Of a stretch of 64,000 bases of DNA, positions 43,800 through 54,149 are shown piece after piece. The notes under the pieces were generated by a model that had not been told where the DNA came from, did no database searches, and worked only from the letters and a program-made list of their open reading frames with translations. Each line of letters starts with the position of its first letter. Position 1 is the stretch's first letter. Source of the DNA: Linanthus parryae (Eukaryota; Streptophyta; Magnoliopsida; Ericales; Polemoniaceae); NCBI GenBank assembly GCA_023055425.1, contig JALGPY010000004.1, positions 58,241,718-58,305,717 on the forward strand, in the 5' to 3' direction. Both the position numbers and the translations under genes were made by a program.

Positions 43800-45620
43800 A
43801 TCCAAAGATCCTGAGACGTTTATTCATGCTAGAAATCAAGAGTGCATAACCATACATAACATGACCAATTCCAAAGTAAAACTGTAACCAAAACAAATTT
43901 TGGTGGCTAGTCCCTCAAAGATAATCTCATGGATCCTTAGACGAGAAGTTAGTGTCAGGTCTGGCCTTCTAGTCTTAGGGAAACATCCTTTTCCTCCTTT
44001 GCGTTTGCCAGTCTTGGGCTATTGGTCATGTACCAATATTGCGCCCTCACTCCCTTATCCTTGCCCCACCTGTTCCTCACGGTCCTAATACCATAGTAGG
44101 GACTAAATCTGCCGAACATACTTCATTCACAGCCTTTAGCAATCATATATTGCTTAGACTTCAAAAGTATGCTGAACTAGTATACTTAGCAATCATATAT
44201 TGCTTAGATCCTAGGACGGAGTGATGTTGGTCTTATCCAAACATCTTGACACTCTCAAAATGTGTCATATAACGTTTCCATGTCATTTTCATGAAACGTG
44301 GCAGAGGTAGCAACAATTTGCTAACTTAAAAATGATAGTTTTTAAGGTGGGATTTATGAGTCATTACTCACAATGATTTAATGAGGCAAATGGCTAAGGT
44401 GGATCCAAGATTCTTCTTTGGCTTATTCCTACAATCTTTGAATCTCAAAGTGGTCTTGAACTTGCTGATGAGGTCATTTCCCCACCTTGGCATAGCACGC
44501 TCTATGACATTTATCTTGACTGCCTCCCACTTATTGGTTAGCCTAAAGATAATGTTCTTGTGCTGCTGTGACAACTATTCATCACAGGTTCGACCATACT
44601 TGTAGGTGTTTTGACAAACTATGTCCAATATTTGGTTACATAGTACGATGACTTGTCATATCGTTTATTGTCACTATTTTAGCTTTTACAGTTTCGATTT
44701 AGACACGATTGATCTTGAGACATTGCATAGGAAATTAATACTAGCATTTTCTTAGCTCCGAAATAACATGATACATGATTAAAATTTCATAGTTCATCAT
44801 AAGGACTCCACCAAAACCTAGTGGCAATTCTAGGAATCAAATATCATCACTTATGATTCCCTATTAGTTTCAATCATGTATAACCATGTGAGCTCTTTTG
44901 TTTTAGTTCCTTAGCATGCGAGGTTATACAGATATATCCAATCACACGCAGTTATAACGTAAAACAAGCATAAGCATAAATAAATATGCAATGGATGTGG
45001 CCCCTAAGGTGCACTCCCACTATTGAGAGTACGTCTTGAGCAAGTCTTGAACTTTTCGCCTCATGGATCTCGCCTCATCTCGAGTGCTCCTTGAAGCTTC
45101 CCTGTTCGTCTCTTTGCTCCATGCACCTCGCGCCATAGCTTTTGGTTTGACCACCTCTCTTGAAGCTTCTATTCTTCATTCTTCACTAAATATCTTATTT
45201 CTAAGAAGTAACCTCTAATAGGCGATTTAGATGAGAAGAGAAGACAATAGAGTATATAGAGAGGCACGACACGCAGGCCGTATTTTAATTGATTACATAT
45301 TCAAAACCAAAACCAAATATAAAACCATCTAAGCCACATCCATGCATCAAACACATCCATTCAACCCACAACAGCATGTATAATAATAAAATAAACATAC
45401 TGGAATTTTCTGGAAATTTCCAGAATTAAAGAATAATTACTGGAAATTAATAAGCAATAAATCAATCAACTAATAAGATCGAAAATCGCTCCCAACTACC
45501 TAGGATCTCACCTCCTATCTCATAAGGTAGGGAAAAATGTCCTAAGTCTCCAGAAAAAATTTGGGCTCAAAACAGTTTGTTTAAGGACGTCTAATTGCCT
45601 CGGGAAGTGTGCTAAACACT
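43800..45620 (-). pseudogene. Region expected to hold gag and leader of E7, unrecognisable
   Basis: By position this should contain gag and protease. I see no CCHC knuckle or DSG/DTG motif. A short frame at 44574-44368 is Lys/Asn-rich without diagnostic residues. Around 45250-45350 the text CACGCAGGCCGTA followed by A-rich sequence is shared with the leader of E8 (53457-53525), marking this as leader rather than coding sequence. Confidence 0.4.
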
Positions 45621-45719
45621 TAATTAATTAATCTGGAAAATAATAAAATTTTCTGTTTTTCCAAAAATTATGAAAAAATCCCAGAAAATAAGAAATTTAA
45701 TTCTGAGCATATAGAAAAA

Positions 45720-46115
45720 AATTTGGCGACAAATAATGGCCGGACGAGGGCTCACGCGCCCACACGCGCCGCCGCGCGTGGGCGAGTCCGCCTCCGTCAC
45801 GCGCCGACGTCGGCCGCGTGCCACGTCAGCTGCCACGTGGAATGCCACGTCACCCACGTGCTGACGTCAGCTGCCACGTCACCATCCACGTCACCATGCC
45901 ACGTCAGCAGCCCGCGTGACTGCCACGTCATCTGCCACGTCAGCAATTGCTGACGTGGCACCGCCACGTCATCTGCCACGTCAGCCCTATGGCCACGTCA
46001 GCAGCCGCCGCCAGCCCCTTGGCGCGTGGGGCGCGTGGCCGCGCGTGGCCGCGCGTGGAGGCGGCGTCGGTGGCGCGTGAGGCCCACGCGCCGCCTTCCC
46101 GGCCTCCGTTTCCGG
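45720..46115. repeat. GC-rich ACGT-motif array in the E7 leader
   Basis: A sharp GC-rich island in AT-rich surroundings. Between about 45805 and 46000 the core ACGT occurs about 15 times, ten as CCACGTCA on this strand and at least one as its complement TGACGTGG, with intervals of 8-20 bp. The right part (46010-46100) is made of GCGCGTGG-type repeats. TGACGTGG and CACGTG are recognition sequences of plant bZIP factors. It lies about 330 bp from the PBS, in the transcribed leader. Confidence 0.85.
45933..45960. repeat. Perfect 28-bp palindrome inside the ACGT array
   Basis: TGCCACGTCAGCAA is followed immediately by its exact reverse complement TTGCTGACGTGGCA. It could bind a dimer symmetrically or form a hairpin in RNA. 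Confidence 0.95.
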
Positions 46116-46427
46116 CGATCTTTACATCGTTGGAATCGTCGTTTCACGTAGATCAAGATTATGTGTTCAAAACCCAATTTTAACATGTTTTGAAAAAATC
46201 TTTTTACTGCTCAGATCAATCAGTCCAGATTTATACTGTTTCGAATCTTAGAAAATTCATAACTAATTCTCTGTTCGTCCAAAAATTACAAAATTTATAT
46301 TTCTGGAATCCTTGTGAAAAACCCTATCTAACCATATAGATTTCACTAACAGATTATGAAATTTCAAAAACTCGAATTTTTTATCTGATTCGGGAACGCA
46401 TAACTAGGCACGAAAAACAAGCCTAAG
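46116..46427. other. E7 leader between the array and the PBS
   Basis: AT-rich and without ORF or motif. It would be the first part of the transcribed leader. Confidence 0.5.
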
Positions 46428-46439
46428 GCTCTGATACCA
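46428..46439 (-). other. Primer-binding site of E7 (initiator tRNA-Met)
   Basis: GCTCTGATACCA on the plus strand, one base from the 5' LTR. Confidence 0.93.
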
Positions 46440-46440
46440 A

Positions 46441-46915
46441 TGAAGGACGTACAAGATCTATCACATACAGATCTACAACATGAATTATAGCAGAAGATTC
46501 ATGTGTTTACCTTGTCTTCCTTAGCTCCTAAGCACAGCGGATGATCGTAGTTTGCTTGCTTTCACGTGCTCTTCTTGCTCCCACAGCCTGGCTCGAATCA
46601 CTAGGACGAAAGCTCTGATCCACACCAAGTTCCACCCAATGGAGGCTAGTTGAAGAGAGAGTCTAGGGTTTACTGTATTATGATCAGCACGTGATCTCTA
46701 CAGTATATTGTGTATTATTATTATGACTCTCTAGTACACATAATAATGTAGGAGGCTGTCGTCTTATATAGGCAGACTTATACCCAATTGCAACGTTACC
46801 CCTAGGGTTAATGTCCTTGCTACTAACCCCATAAGGTTTGAGCTTGTCTCACCTAAACCCATAAGTTTAGGATAATTGCATTGTGCACCCCACATGGGCG
46901 CACATAATGCTAACA
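46441..46915 (-). repeat. 5' LTR of E7 (475 bp)
   Basis: TGAAGGACGTAC to GCTAACA followed by the TSD TCAAT. Differences from the 3' LTR are concentrated near the TATA box (GGAGGCTGTCGTC against GGAGGCAGTCTCC). Confidence 0.95.
46762..46772 (-). promoter_or_regulatory. TATA box of the E7 5' LTR
   Basis: The minus strand reads CCTATATAAGA in the middle of the LTR. Confidence 0.6.
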
Positions 46916-46920
46916 TCAAT

Positions 46921-47082
46921 AAAAATAAATTATTTGTTTTAACGCTTGTTTAATGATTTACTAGTCAGTAGCCCGCGCCATGGCACGGATTGTTTATCAA
47001 AAGGTACAAACATAACTTTACAGTTTCTTCAGCTCTGGAGATTTAGGGGGGAATCTAGTGTAGAAGAGCCGAAATGAATTAC
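46921..47082. other. Host sequence between E7 and E8
   Basis: About 160 bp, ending with the E8 TSD copy ATTAC (47078-47082). Holds the possible Helitron end. Confidence 0.6.
46961..46988 (-). mobile_element. Possible Helitron 3' terminus
   Basis: The minus strand reads CCGTGCCATGGCGCGG, which forms a 7-bp hairpin (one G-T pair), then eight bases, then CTAG, with T as the next host base. A GC hairpin 8-12 bases before CTRR and insertion between A and T is the Helitron signature. The body would lie to the right, so E8 may have inserted into it. I cannot place the 5' TC end. Confidence 0.4.
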
Positions 47083-48514
47083 TGTAGGGTTTTGATTCAA
47101 GGATCGCACAACGGAAGCATAATCAAACATAAACCATGCAAAACCCTCCAAGGATCACAAGTCTAGATGCATAACGATAGTAAAGGTTAGAAATCATAAA
47201 CACACCTTTGGGTTCTCCTTGATGACTTCAAACGCGAATAATGTCACGTTCTCTATAGTTGATTCACGCCTAGAGTTGATCCTAGATCTCCCAAACTCCT
47301 TGGTGCTAGCCCGGATTAGGAAGAGGATGAACGAATCACGCAAAACGAGACAAAAAGAGGCTTTCGGCTTCTTTTGGCCGACGGGGACGAGGGCGGCGGC
47401 AAGGGGCGGCGTCGGCCCTCCTTGTTGCTTGCTCTCTCTCCTTTTTGTTCTCTCCCACTCTTGTTATGTTCACTAATGAGCATAAGTTATGAGGAAGGAA
47501 GGAAGGAGGGTCCTTTATATAGTCCAACAACTCCTTGTTAACTACCTAAAGGACTTATTCTAGTCCAACTAGAATTCAATTTAGTCCCTTCCTTGCAAAT
47601 TAGTCCCTACTAAGTTTGCAAGGGTTTGCAAAGTGATCCTTCTAATTAATTAATCCAATTAATTAATTCCCAAATCTAGTTCAAATCTATATAGCGTGTG
47701 ACCCCATAGGTTCTATCTAGTTGGTAGCAACTATTTGCTAATATGGAGCGGTCTCTAGCAAAACATCCATTCTAGCCAACTAATAGAATAGTCATCTTGA
47801 CAACCTTTGTACAAGTAATTGTCCCATCCCTTTGCCTCCATATCCGGATTGGACACGAGACATACAAGTCACACTCGTATATCCAATCCATAGTTTCTCG
47901 ATCCATGGGAATAGCCTTATTTGTGCAAATAACATCAATATCCTATATTGATTTATTTGAGTCTGGCCAGACATTCTATAAGCACTATCCCTCGAGTGGC
48001 CTAGGATATTTGCTCCCATTATGTGGGAGGGGCAAATCCTCTCTACGTCCACTAGGATCTCTAAGCTTGCTTCTCATTGTATCCAGTACACGCCTTTATA
48101 ACTACCCAGTTACGGTGTAGCGTTTAACGCTACCAAGATCACGATGATCCACAACTAGAATATCTAGTGACTTCAAGTCTAAGGATGACAATACCATTGC
48201 ACCGCGAGAAGCACTTGTGACTCAACATAACATGTATGTAGCCTTCTCGGAGATGGGTCAATCCAGTGCAACATTCCGTAATGCACACCTATGTGTTGGA
48301 TCGTGATATCTCCATATCAATCCAATCCCATACTAGTCTATAGATGATTGTCCCATTTAATCATTATACTTGACTAGGGATATTTAAGATAAACAACACA
48401 ATTGTAAATCAAAGGACTTCATTATATTAAATATCCAATAAATAATAAATGAATTTTCTAGCCATATACAAATTCATACTAAACTAGATTGCCTCTAGGG
48501 CATCTATTCCAACA
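47083..48514 (-). repeat. 3' LTR of E8 (1,432 bp)
   Basis: TGTAGGGTTTTG to TTCCAACA. Encodes nothing; contains the same TATA (CTATATAAAGG on the minus strand near 47512-47522) as the 5' copy. Confidence 0.96.
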
Positions 48515-48528
48515 GTCTCCCACTTGCA
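48515..48528 (-). other. Polypurine tract of E8
   Basis: The plus strand reads GTCTCCCACTTGCA next to the LTR; sense TGCAAGTGGGAGAC. Confidence 0.88.
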
Positions 48529-49515
48529 CTAGAGCCAATCTGGCACATCTCGTATGCCCATACTCCTAGTGTGCCCTTCATGCTTCCACTGCGTGAGAGG
48601 CTTCGTAAGCGGGTATGACAGATTATCATCTGTAGGAATCTTGCATATCCGAACGTCTCCTCTATCGATAATATCTCGAATCAGATGAAACTTCCTGAGC
48701 ACGTGCTTGGACTTCTGGTGCGATCTGGGTTCCTTTGATTGCGCGGTCGCCCCAGTGTTGTCACAAAACAACTCCACTGGATCCGCAATGCTAGGGACCA
48801 CACCAAGTTCAGAAACAAACTTTCTGATCCAAACAGCCTCCTTTGCTGCGCCATTTGCAGCAATGTACTCAGCCTCTGTTGTAGAATCAGCTACCGTCTC
48901 TTGCTTGGAACTCTTCCAGCTCACCGCTGCTCCATTCAGGCAAAACACATATCCCGATTGTGATCTAAAGTCATCTCTGTCGGTTTGGAAGCTTGCATCA
49001 GTGTAACCCCTTACACGCAACTCTTCCTCACCGCCAAATATCAAGAAAGCATCCTTAGTTCTTCTCAAGTACTTTAGGATGTTCTTGACTGCAATCCAGT
49101 GACTCTCACCCAGATTGGATTGGTATCTGCTTGTCATACTCGATGCATATGACACATCTGGTCTAGTACATAACATGGCGTACATGATAGATCCTATGGC
49201 CGAGGCATAGGGAATCCTACTCATGCATTCCTTCTCAATCTCATTGGAAGGACAACCACTATTTGAAAGAGTGATTCCATGTGACATGGGCAAGAATCCC
49301 TTCTTGGAATCTTGCATGTTGAACCGTTTCAACACCTTGTCAATATATGTACTTTGACTTAGGCCTAGCAACCTCTTAGATCTATCTCTATAGATCTTTA
49401 TACCGAGTATGTAGGTTGCTTCCCCTAAGTCCTTCATTGAGAAACACTTTCCTAGCCAATCTTTCACAGATTGCAGCATGGGAATGTCGTTTCCAATGAG
49501 TAGTATGTCATCCAC
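48529..49515 (-). pseudogene. Reverse transcriptase C-terminus and RNase H of E8
   Basis: Open for 328 codons. Starts at the catalytic motif VDDILLIGND (full YVDD readable just upstream in frame), then CFSMKDLGEATYILGIKIYR, KGFLPMSHGITLS, ASAIGSIMYAMLCTRPDVSYA, and the RNase H domain with SWKSSKQETVADSTTEAEYI and FCDNTGATAQSKEP, ending PLTKPLTQWKHEGHTRSMG. All RNase H landmarks are present. A single-base deletion near 49532 (between VAF and YVDD) puts it out of frame with the upstream part. Confidence 0.93.
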
Positions 49516-50100
49516 ATAAAAGACCAGAAAGCTACAGAGCTCCCACTAACCTTCTTGTAAACACAAGACTCATCTTCGTTTCTGATGAAGCCAAACTCTT
49601 TGACCACTTCATCAAAACGTCGATTCCAACTCCTAGAAGCTTGCTTCAATCCATAAATGGATCATTGCAGCTTACAGACTTTGTTGGCTTGCTTTGGATC
49701 CTCAAAACCCTCCGGATGTATCATATACACGTCCTCGAGGAGATTCCTATAAAGGATGCTGTTTTGACATCCATCTGCCAAATCTCATAGTCATGGTATG
49801 CTGCAATTGCAAGTAGGATTCGGATGGATTTGGTCATTGCGACTGGTGAAAAGGTTTCATCATAGTCAATACCATGAATCTGTCTGAATCCTTTAGCCAC
49901 CAATCGACCCTTATAGGTAATCACATTACCATCCATGTCGATCTTCTTCTTGAAGACCCACTTGCACCCTATGGGCCGCGCCCCATCGGGTGGTTCCACC
50001 AAAGTCCACACTTTGTTGGTATACATGGATTCCATCTCGGATCTCATGGCTTCCAGCCACTTCTGAGAGTCTGGGCCACTCATGGCCTCCACATAGGTAG
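49516..50100 (-). pseudogene. Reverse transcriptase N-terminal half of E8
   Basis: In the long frame that ends at 49721 the finger motifs CKWVFKKKIDMDGNVITYKG, RLVAKGFRQIHGIDY and ETFSPVAMTKSIRILLAIAA can be read, then the frame breaks at KTASFIG. The next stretch to 49464 (CKLQ-stop-SIYGLKQASRSWNRRFD) contains a TGA near 49665. These three lesions are small and the rest is well conserved. Confidence 0.9.
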
Positions 50101-51391
50101 TAGGCTCATCATCTATGAGCATCGTGTCACCGGAATCAGTTATGAGAAGTCCATACCTCTCTGGTTCCTGGCGCACTCTACTAGATCTACGAAGCTCTTG
50201 TGTTACCTGAACAGGTGGATCCACAACTGCTTGTGTTTCCTGTTCATGTTCCATAATCGGTTCAGTGATTTGTGGTTCTTGAAATTCTTCAAGTTCTACA
50301 TTCCTCCCACTTGCTTCTTTAGAGACAAATTCTCTTTCTAGAAACACGCCGGTCCGAGCAACAAACACTTTGTTCTCGGTTGGATTGTAGAAGTAGTATC
50401 CCTTAGTTTCCTTAGGGTACCCCACAAACTTACACTTATCCGATTTAGGCCCTAGCTTGTCTGACTGTAAAATTTTTACATAGACATCGCTGCCCCAAAT
50501 CCTCATGAACGACAGTGTGGGATGCCTCCCACTCCACATCTCATATGGTGTCTTCATGACTGATTTAGATGGAACACAGTTAATGGTGAAAGCTGCACTT
50601 AATAGAGCGTAGCCCCAAAATGATAATGGAAGATCGGTTTGACACATCATAGATCGAACCATATCCAATAGGGTTCGATTCCTCCTCTCGGACACGCCAT
50701 TCCATTGTGGCGTTCCGGGTGCAGTGAGTTGGGACACGATCCAACACTCTCTAAGATAGTCTTCAAACTCTTGGCTCAAGTATTCTCCTCCACGATCCGA
50801 TCGTAGAGCCTTGATACTTTTGCCAAGTTGCTTCTCTACTTCATTCTTGAATTCTTTGAACACTTCAAAGGATTCGGATTTTTCCCTCATAAGGTACACA
50901 AATCCATATCTACTGTAATCATCAGTAAATGTAATGAAGTAGACATAACCACCCCTGGCAGGCGTGGCAAATGGCCCACACATATCGGTATGTATGAACG
51001 CCAATTTCTCACTAGTCCTCTCACCTTTCTTATTGAAAGGGGACTTTGTCATTTTTCCCAATAAACAAGCCTCACATGTCTCATATGAGTCAAAATCATG
51101 AGAGTCTAGTAATCCATCCTTATGAAGTCTAGATACACGTTTCTCATTTATGTGGCCTAAACGACAATGCCATAAATAAGCAAGATTTAAATCATTTATT
51201 TTAATCCGCTTGGTACTAATGTTGTAGACAGGATTGCTTAGATCAAGGACATAAAGTCCATTAAATAATTGCGCACTAAAGTAGTGAATATTATTCAAAT
51301 AAAAGGAACAACAATTGTTCTTTATTGAAATAATAAAACCATCCTTGTCCAGACGATAATGTTTCTGCTCATAGCAGGCACAAAATAGCAA
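50101..51391 (-). pseudogene. Integrase of E8
   Basis: Part of a 556-codon open frame (51391-49721). LWHCRLGHINEKRVSRLHK and CEACLLGKMTKSPF form the HHCC zinc region; the DDE core shows FIHTDMCGPF, TFTDDYSRYGFVYL and, with Glu, GTPQWNGVSERRNRTLLDM; the C-terminal part shows TPYEMWSGRHPTLSFMRIWG and KCKFVGYPKETKGYYFY. It is followed by a Glu/Gln-rich hinge. No lesion is seen within the integrase. Confidence 0.94.
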
Positions 51392-52467
51392 TTATTTAAT
51401 TCTAAAACTAATCCTGAAGGCAGAGATAGCTCGCACACGCCTATGGCCAACGCAGCAACCTTTGCTCCATTCCCAACGCGCAGATCTACCTCCCCTTTAG
51501 CCAATCTTTTACTTCTCTTTAGATCCTGCATATTTCGACAAATATGAGATCCACATCCAGTATCTAATACCCATGATGTAGAGACAGTTAAATTGACATC
51601 TACAACAAAGATACCTGGTGGTGGTGGAATCACTATTCCAAGCCTCTTGTCCTCCAGATATTTTGGGCAGTTCCTCCTCCAGTGTCCAGGCTGACTGCAG
51701 TAGTGACACTCACCCTTACTCACGACCTTGGCAATGCCACCAACAGGCTTAAGGGCTGGTTCCTTGGACTTGGCAACTGACTTGCCTTTGCCCTTGGAGG
51801 AAGAGGCAAACCTTTTGCCCTTTCCTTTCTGCACCATCATTATGGCTTTTCCCTTACCCTTGTTGATGCTCTGTTCAGCCGTCCTCAACATGTTGAGTAA
51901 ATCTGGCAGTGGTTTAACGATCTCGTTCATGTTATAGTTCATAATGAACTGTCCATAACTCTCGGGCAACGATTGCAACACGAGATCGGTTGCCAACTCT
52001 TGGCCGGCCGGGAACCCAAGCCGGGCGAGATTCTCCAAGTACCCGATCATTCGGAGTACATGGGGTCCCACCGGATTCCCTTCTGCCAGATGAAATTTGA
52101 ACAGTGCCTTTGAGACCTCATACCTCTCTACCCTCGCCTGCTCTTGAAAGAGCTGCTTTAGATGTTCGATCATATCGACTGCATTCATGTTTTCGTGTTG
52201 CTTCTGAAGCTCTGAAGTCATGGTGCAAAGCATAAGGCAGGCCGCATCATTAGCGTCATCAACACGCTTTTGATACGCCTTTAAGGCAGCAGGTGTCTTG
52301 TTCTCTGGACCTTCTGGAACATGCTCCTCTATTGCGTACAGTTTCTTCTCTTGTTTGAGAACAATTCTCAAGTTTCTCTACCAATCTAGAAAGTTGGTTC
52401 CAGAGATCTTGTCCTTCTCAAGGACAGATCGTAGGGAATGTTGTGAACTCGATGAGTTGTTTGCCAT
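51322..52467 (-). pseudogene. Gag and protease of E8
   Basis: ATG at 52467 (MANNSSSSQHSLRSVLEKDK), one TAG at 52380-52378 after NFLDW, then open to 51322. It contains the UBN2-type Gag body (TPAALKAYQKRVDDANDA, MIGYLENLARLGFP, LPESYGQFIMNYNMNE), a Lys/Gly-rich segment, the CCHC knuckle CHYCSQPGHWRRNC and the protease motif WVLDTGCGSHIC with catalytic DTG. Near 51322-51391 a frameshift separates it from integrase (after SRNII). The stop may have arisen from a TAT or TGG codon. Confidence 0.93.
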
Positions 52468-53630
52468 TTGGAATTCTACAAAAAGGAAAATACTCAAGTT
52501 TTAGTATTTGTGAATTTTTGACTATATTTAATAATGGCTAGTTTATTAAATATAGCTCCCACTATTTTTCTACGGATTAATAACCCTCAAGATATTAATG
52601 CGGAAAATATCCTTATATTTTCTAGTGGGCCAAGATCCATCTTTCATCTCCTTATGAGCTTGCTTTGGCAAGTCACCCATAATTTGACTACTTTAGGTAG
52701 GAACAATTCCAATTGCATCCCATATGCAACTCTTGGTTCAATCGGGCAAATAACTCCTTATTTATCCATCCTTATGGATAATCCCAATTGATAGCATCTA
52801 GGTTTCTTAATCAAATTAATAGCCTAGTTGTGTTCAAACTCTTATCTAAACAATTGCACATTGTTACGTGCCATCGCATTCCATCATTATGAACCAAGTC
52901 GCCATGCTTTGGCACGCACGAGCTTGATAAATAATGATGATAATGAGTGTTTAAATACGAGAAGGCAAGAACACAATATTTGAAATTTGAGGGATTTTTA
53001 AATTCAATTCTTAATTGTTTTGTTGATCAATATCAACTAATCTATCTATTTGAGTTTGGGCACAACTCCAAATAATAGATCCGGGTTGTCTAATTATTTT
53101 ATTATCCTAATTGCATGCATCAATTATACACCAACCACACAAATAATAAGACAATAAATAAACAACCACAAAACAGAAATTAAACGTGATGTGGATATGG
53201 CCTTTTCTAGACTAAGATAATTCCAAGCCAATGGAATTATCTATGAACCCTAAAGCAAGCACATCTCCATGCGTCTTGATCTCTTGGTCCATCCTTCATA
53301 GTCATGTGGAATGCTCCATGCTCCATGTTCCATCTTTTGTGGCTTCTTTGGCTTTGGGCTTCTTTTTTTCCAATCTTGGCTAACAATCTACTTTATCTAG
53401 CACTAGCTAATATCTATACTAAATAAAATAAATCTCACAAGTTGAGAAAAAAATGGCACGCAGGCCATAAAACCCTAATTAATTATTACAATTAATTGAT
53501 CAGCTCGCAGGCCGTAAAACCAAAACACAAAATTAAACATCCACATCAAACCACATCCTAAGGCCATATCCAATCACCATGCGATTTGCACATAAACAGT
53601 TAAAATCCAATTTTAACGCGCTTGGTCAAT
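52468..53630. other. E8 leader, AT-rich part
   Basis: Non-coding leader between gag and the GC-rich part. At 53457-53525 it has CACGCAGGCC(A/G)TA twice (GGCACGCAGGCCATAAAACC, then CTCGCAGGCCGTAAAACC), also present in the leader of E7. Confidence 0.6.
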
Positions 53631-53679
53631 TTTAATTGATTTTAGGATTTTTAGGGTTAAAACGGTCCATGGGCCCAAC

Positions 53680-53840
53680 AATCCAATTGCCCGGGCCCAT
53701 TAAAGTGATCCACAAAGCCCTAGGACCGGCCCGGCCCAAAATCCGCAAGCTAGGCCCGCGGGTTAGGGCCGCCTGGCCCCTTAGGGCTCCCAAGCTTGGG
53801 CGGCAAGCAAGGGGGCGGTCCCTAGGGGGGCCGAAACCTT
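53680..53840. repeat. GC-rich island in the E8 leader
   Basis: A run of CCCGGGCCC, CCGGCCCGGCCC, GCCCGCGGG and GGGGGGCC blocks in AT-rich surroundings, 300-470 bp from the PBS, at a place comparable to the ACGT array of E7. The sequences themselves are not alike. Confidence 0.65.
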
Positions 53841-53844
53841 CTAT

Positions 53845-53869
53845 GGGAGTTGTTTCCAAAACAACTCCC
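53845..53869. repeat. Perfect 11-bp hairpin in the E8 leader
   Basis: GGGAGTTGTTT, loop CCA, then AAACAACTCCC. It would be stable in the genomic RNA and lies just beside the GC island. Confidence 0.85.
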
Positions 53870-54133
53870 TTGCTTGGTGCCCAAGTTTGGTTGTTTCCTT
53901 GTTTTGGGAGAACTCCTTCTTCCCCAAGGATGCCCAAACCCTAGATCTAAGATCCTAAAATTTCTCAAACTCACCAATTCATGCATCCAATGCAAGAATT
54001 GGATCTTGTTATGATTAATTATTGACAAATATTATCCCATGCTTGATTTGTCTTGTTTTACGCGGAAAACAATCAAATTAAGGTGTAAAACAACAAAACG
54101 TAACACATAAACTACGTTTATGCTCTATGACCT

Positions 54134-54148
54134 GTGGCTCTGATACCA
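54134..54148 (-). other. Primer-binding site of E8 (initiator tRNA-Met)
   Basis: GTGGCTCTGATACCA on the plus strand, one base from the 5' LTR. Confidence 0.95.
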
Positions 54149-54149
54149 C

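Larger units (their letters stand above)
39283..46915 (-). mobile_element. E7: copia-derived LTR element with decayed pol
   Basis: 7,633 bp with 475-bp LTRs at both ends, PBS for initiator tRNA-Met at 46428-46439, PPT-like tract at 39758-39768 and a perfect TSD TCAAT (39278-39282, 46916-46920). The LTRs differ by about six substitutions by eye (about 1.3%). The inside is far more decayed: only traces of pre-integrase, hinge and reverse transcriptase can be followed. The leader has a GC-rich ACGT-motif array. Shared leader motif and PPT style relate it to E8. Confidence 0.93.

Noticed and set aside
45624..46186. Overlapping frames on both strands over the GC-rich array of E7
   Set aside because: They arise because the GC-rich repeats lack stop codons in several frames. 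The translations are simple repeats such as WHVTWQLTWH without conserved features.
53632..54028. Frames on both strands across the GC island of E8
   Set aside because: Same reason: low stop density in GC-rich leader sequence.
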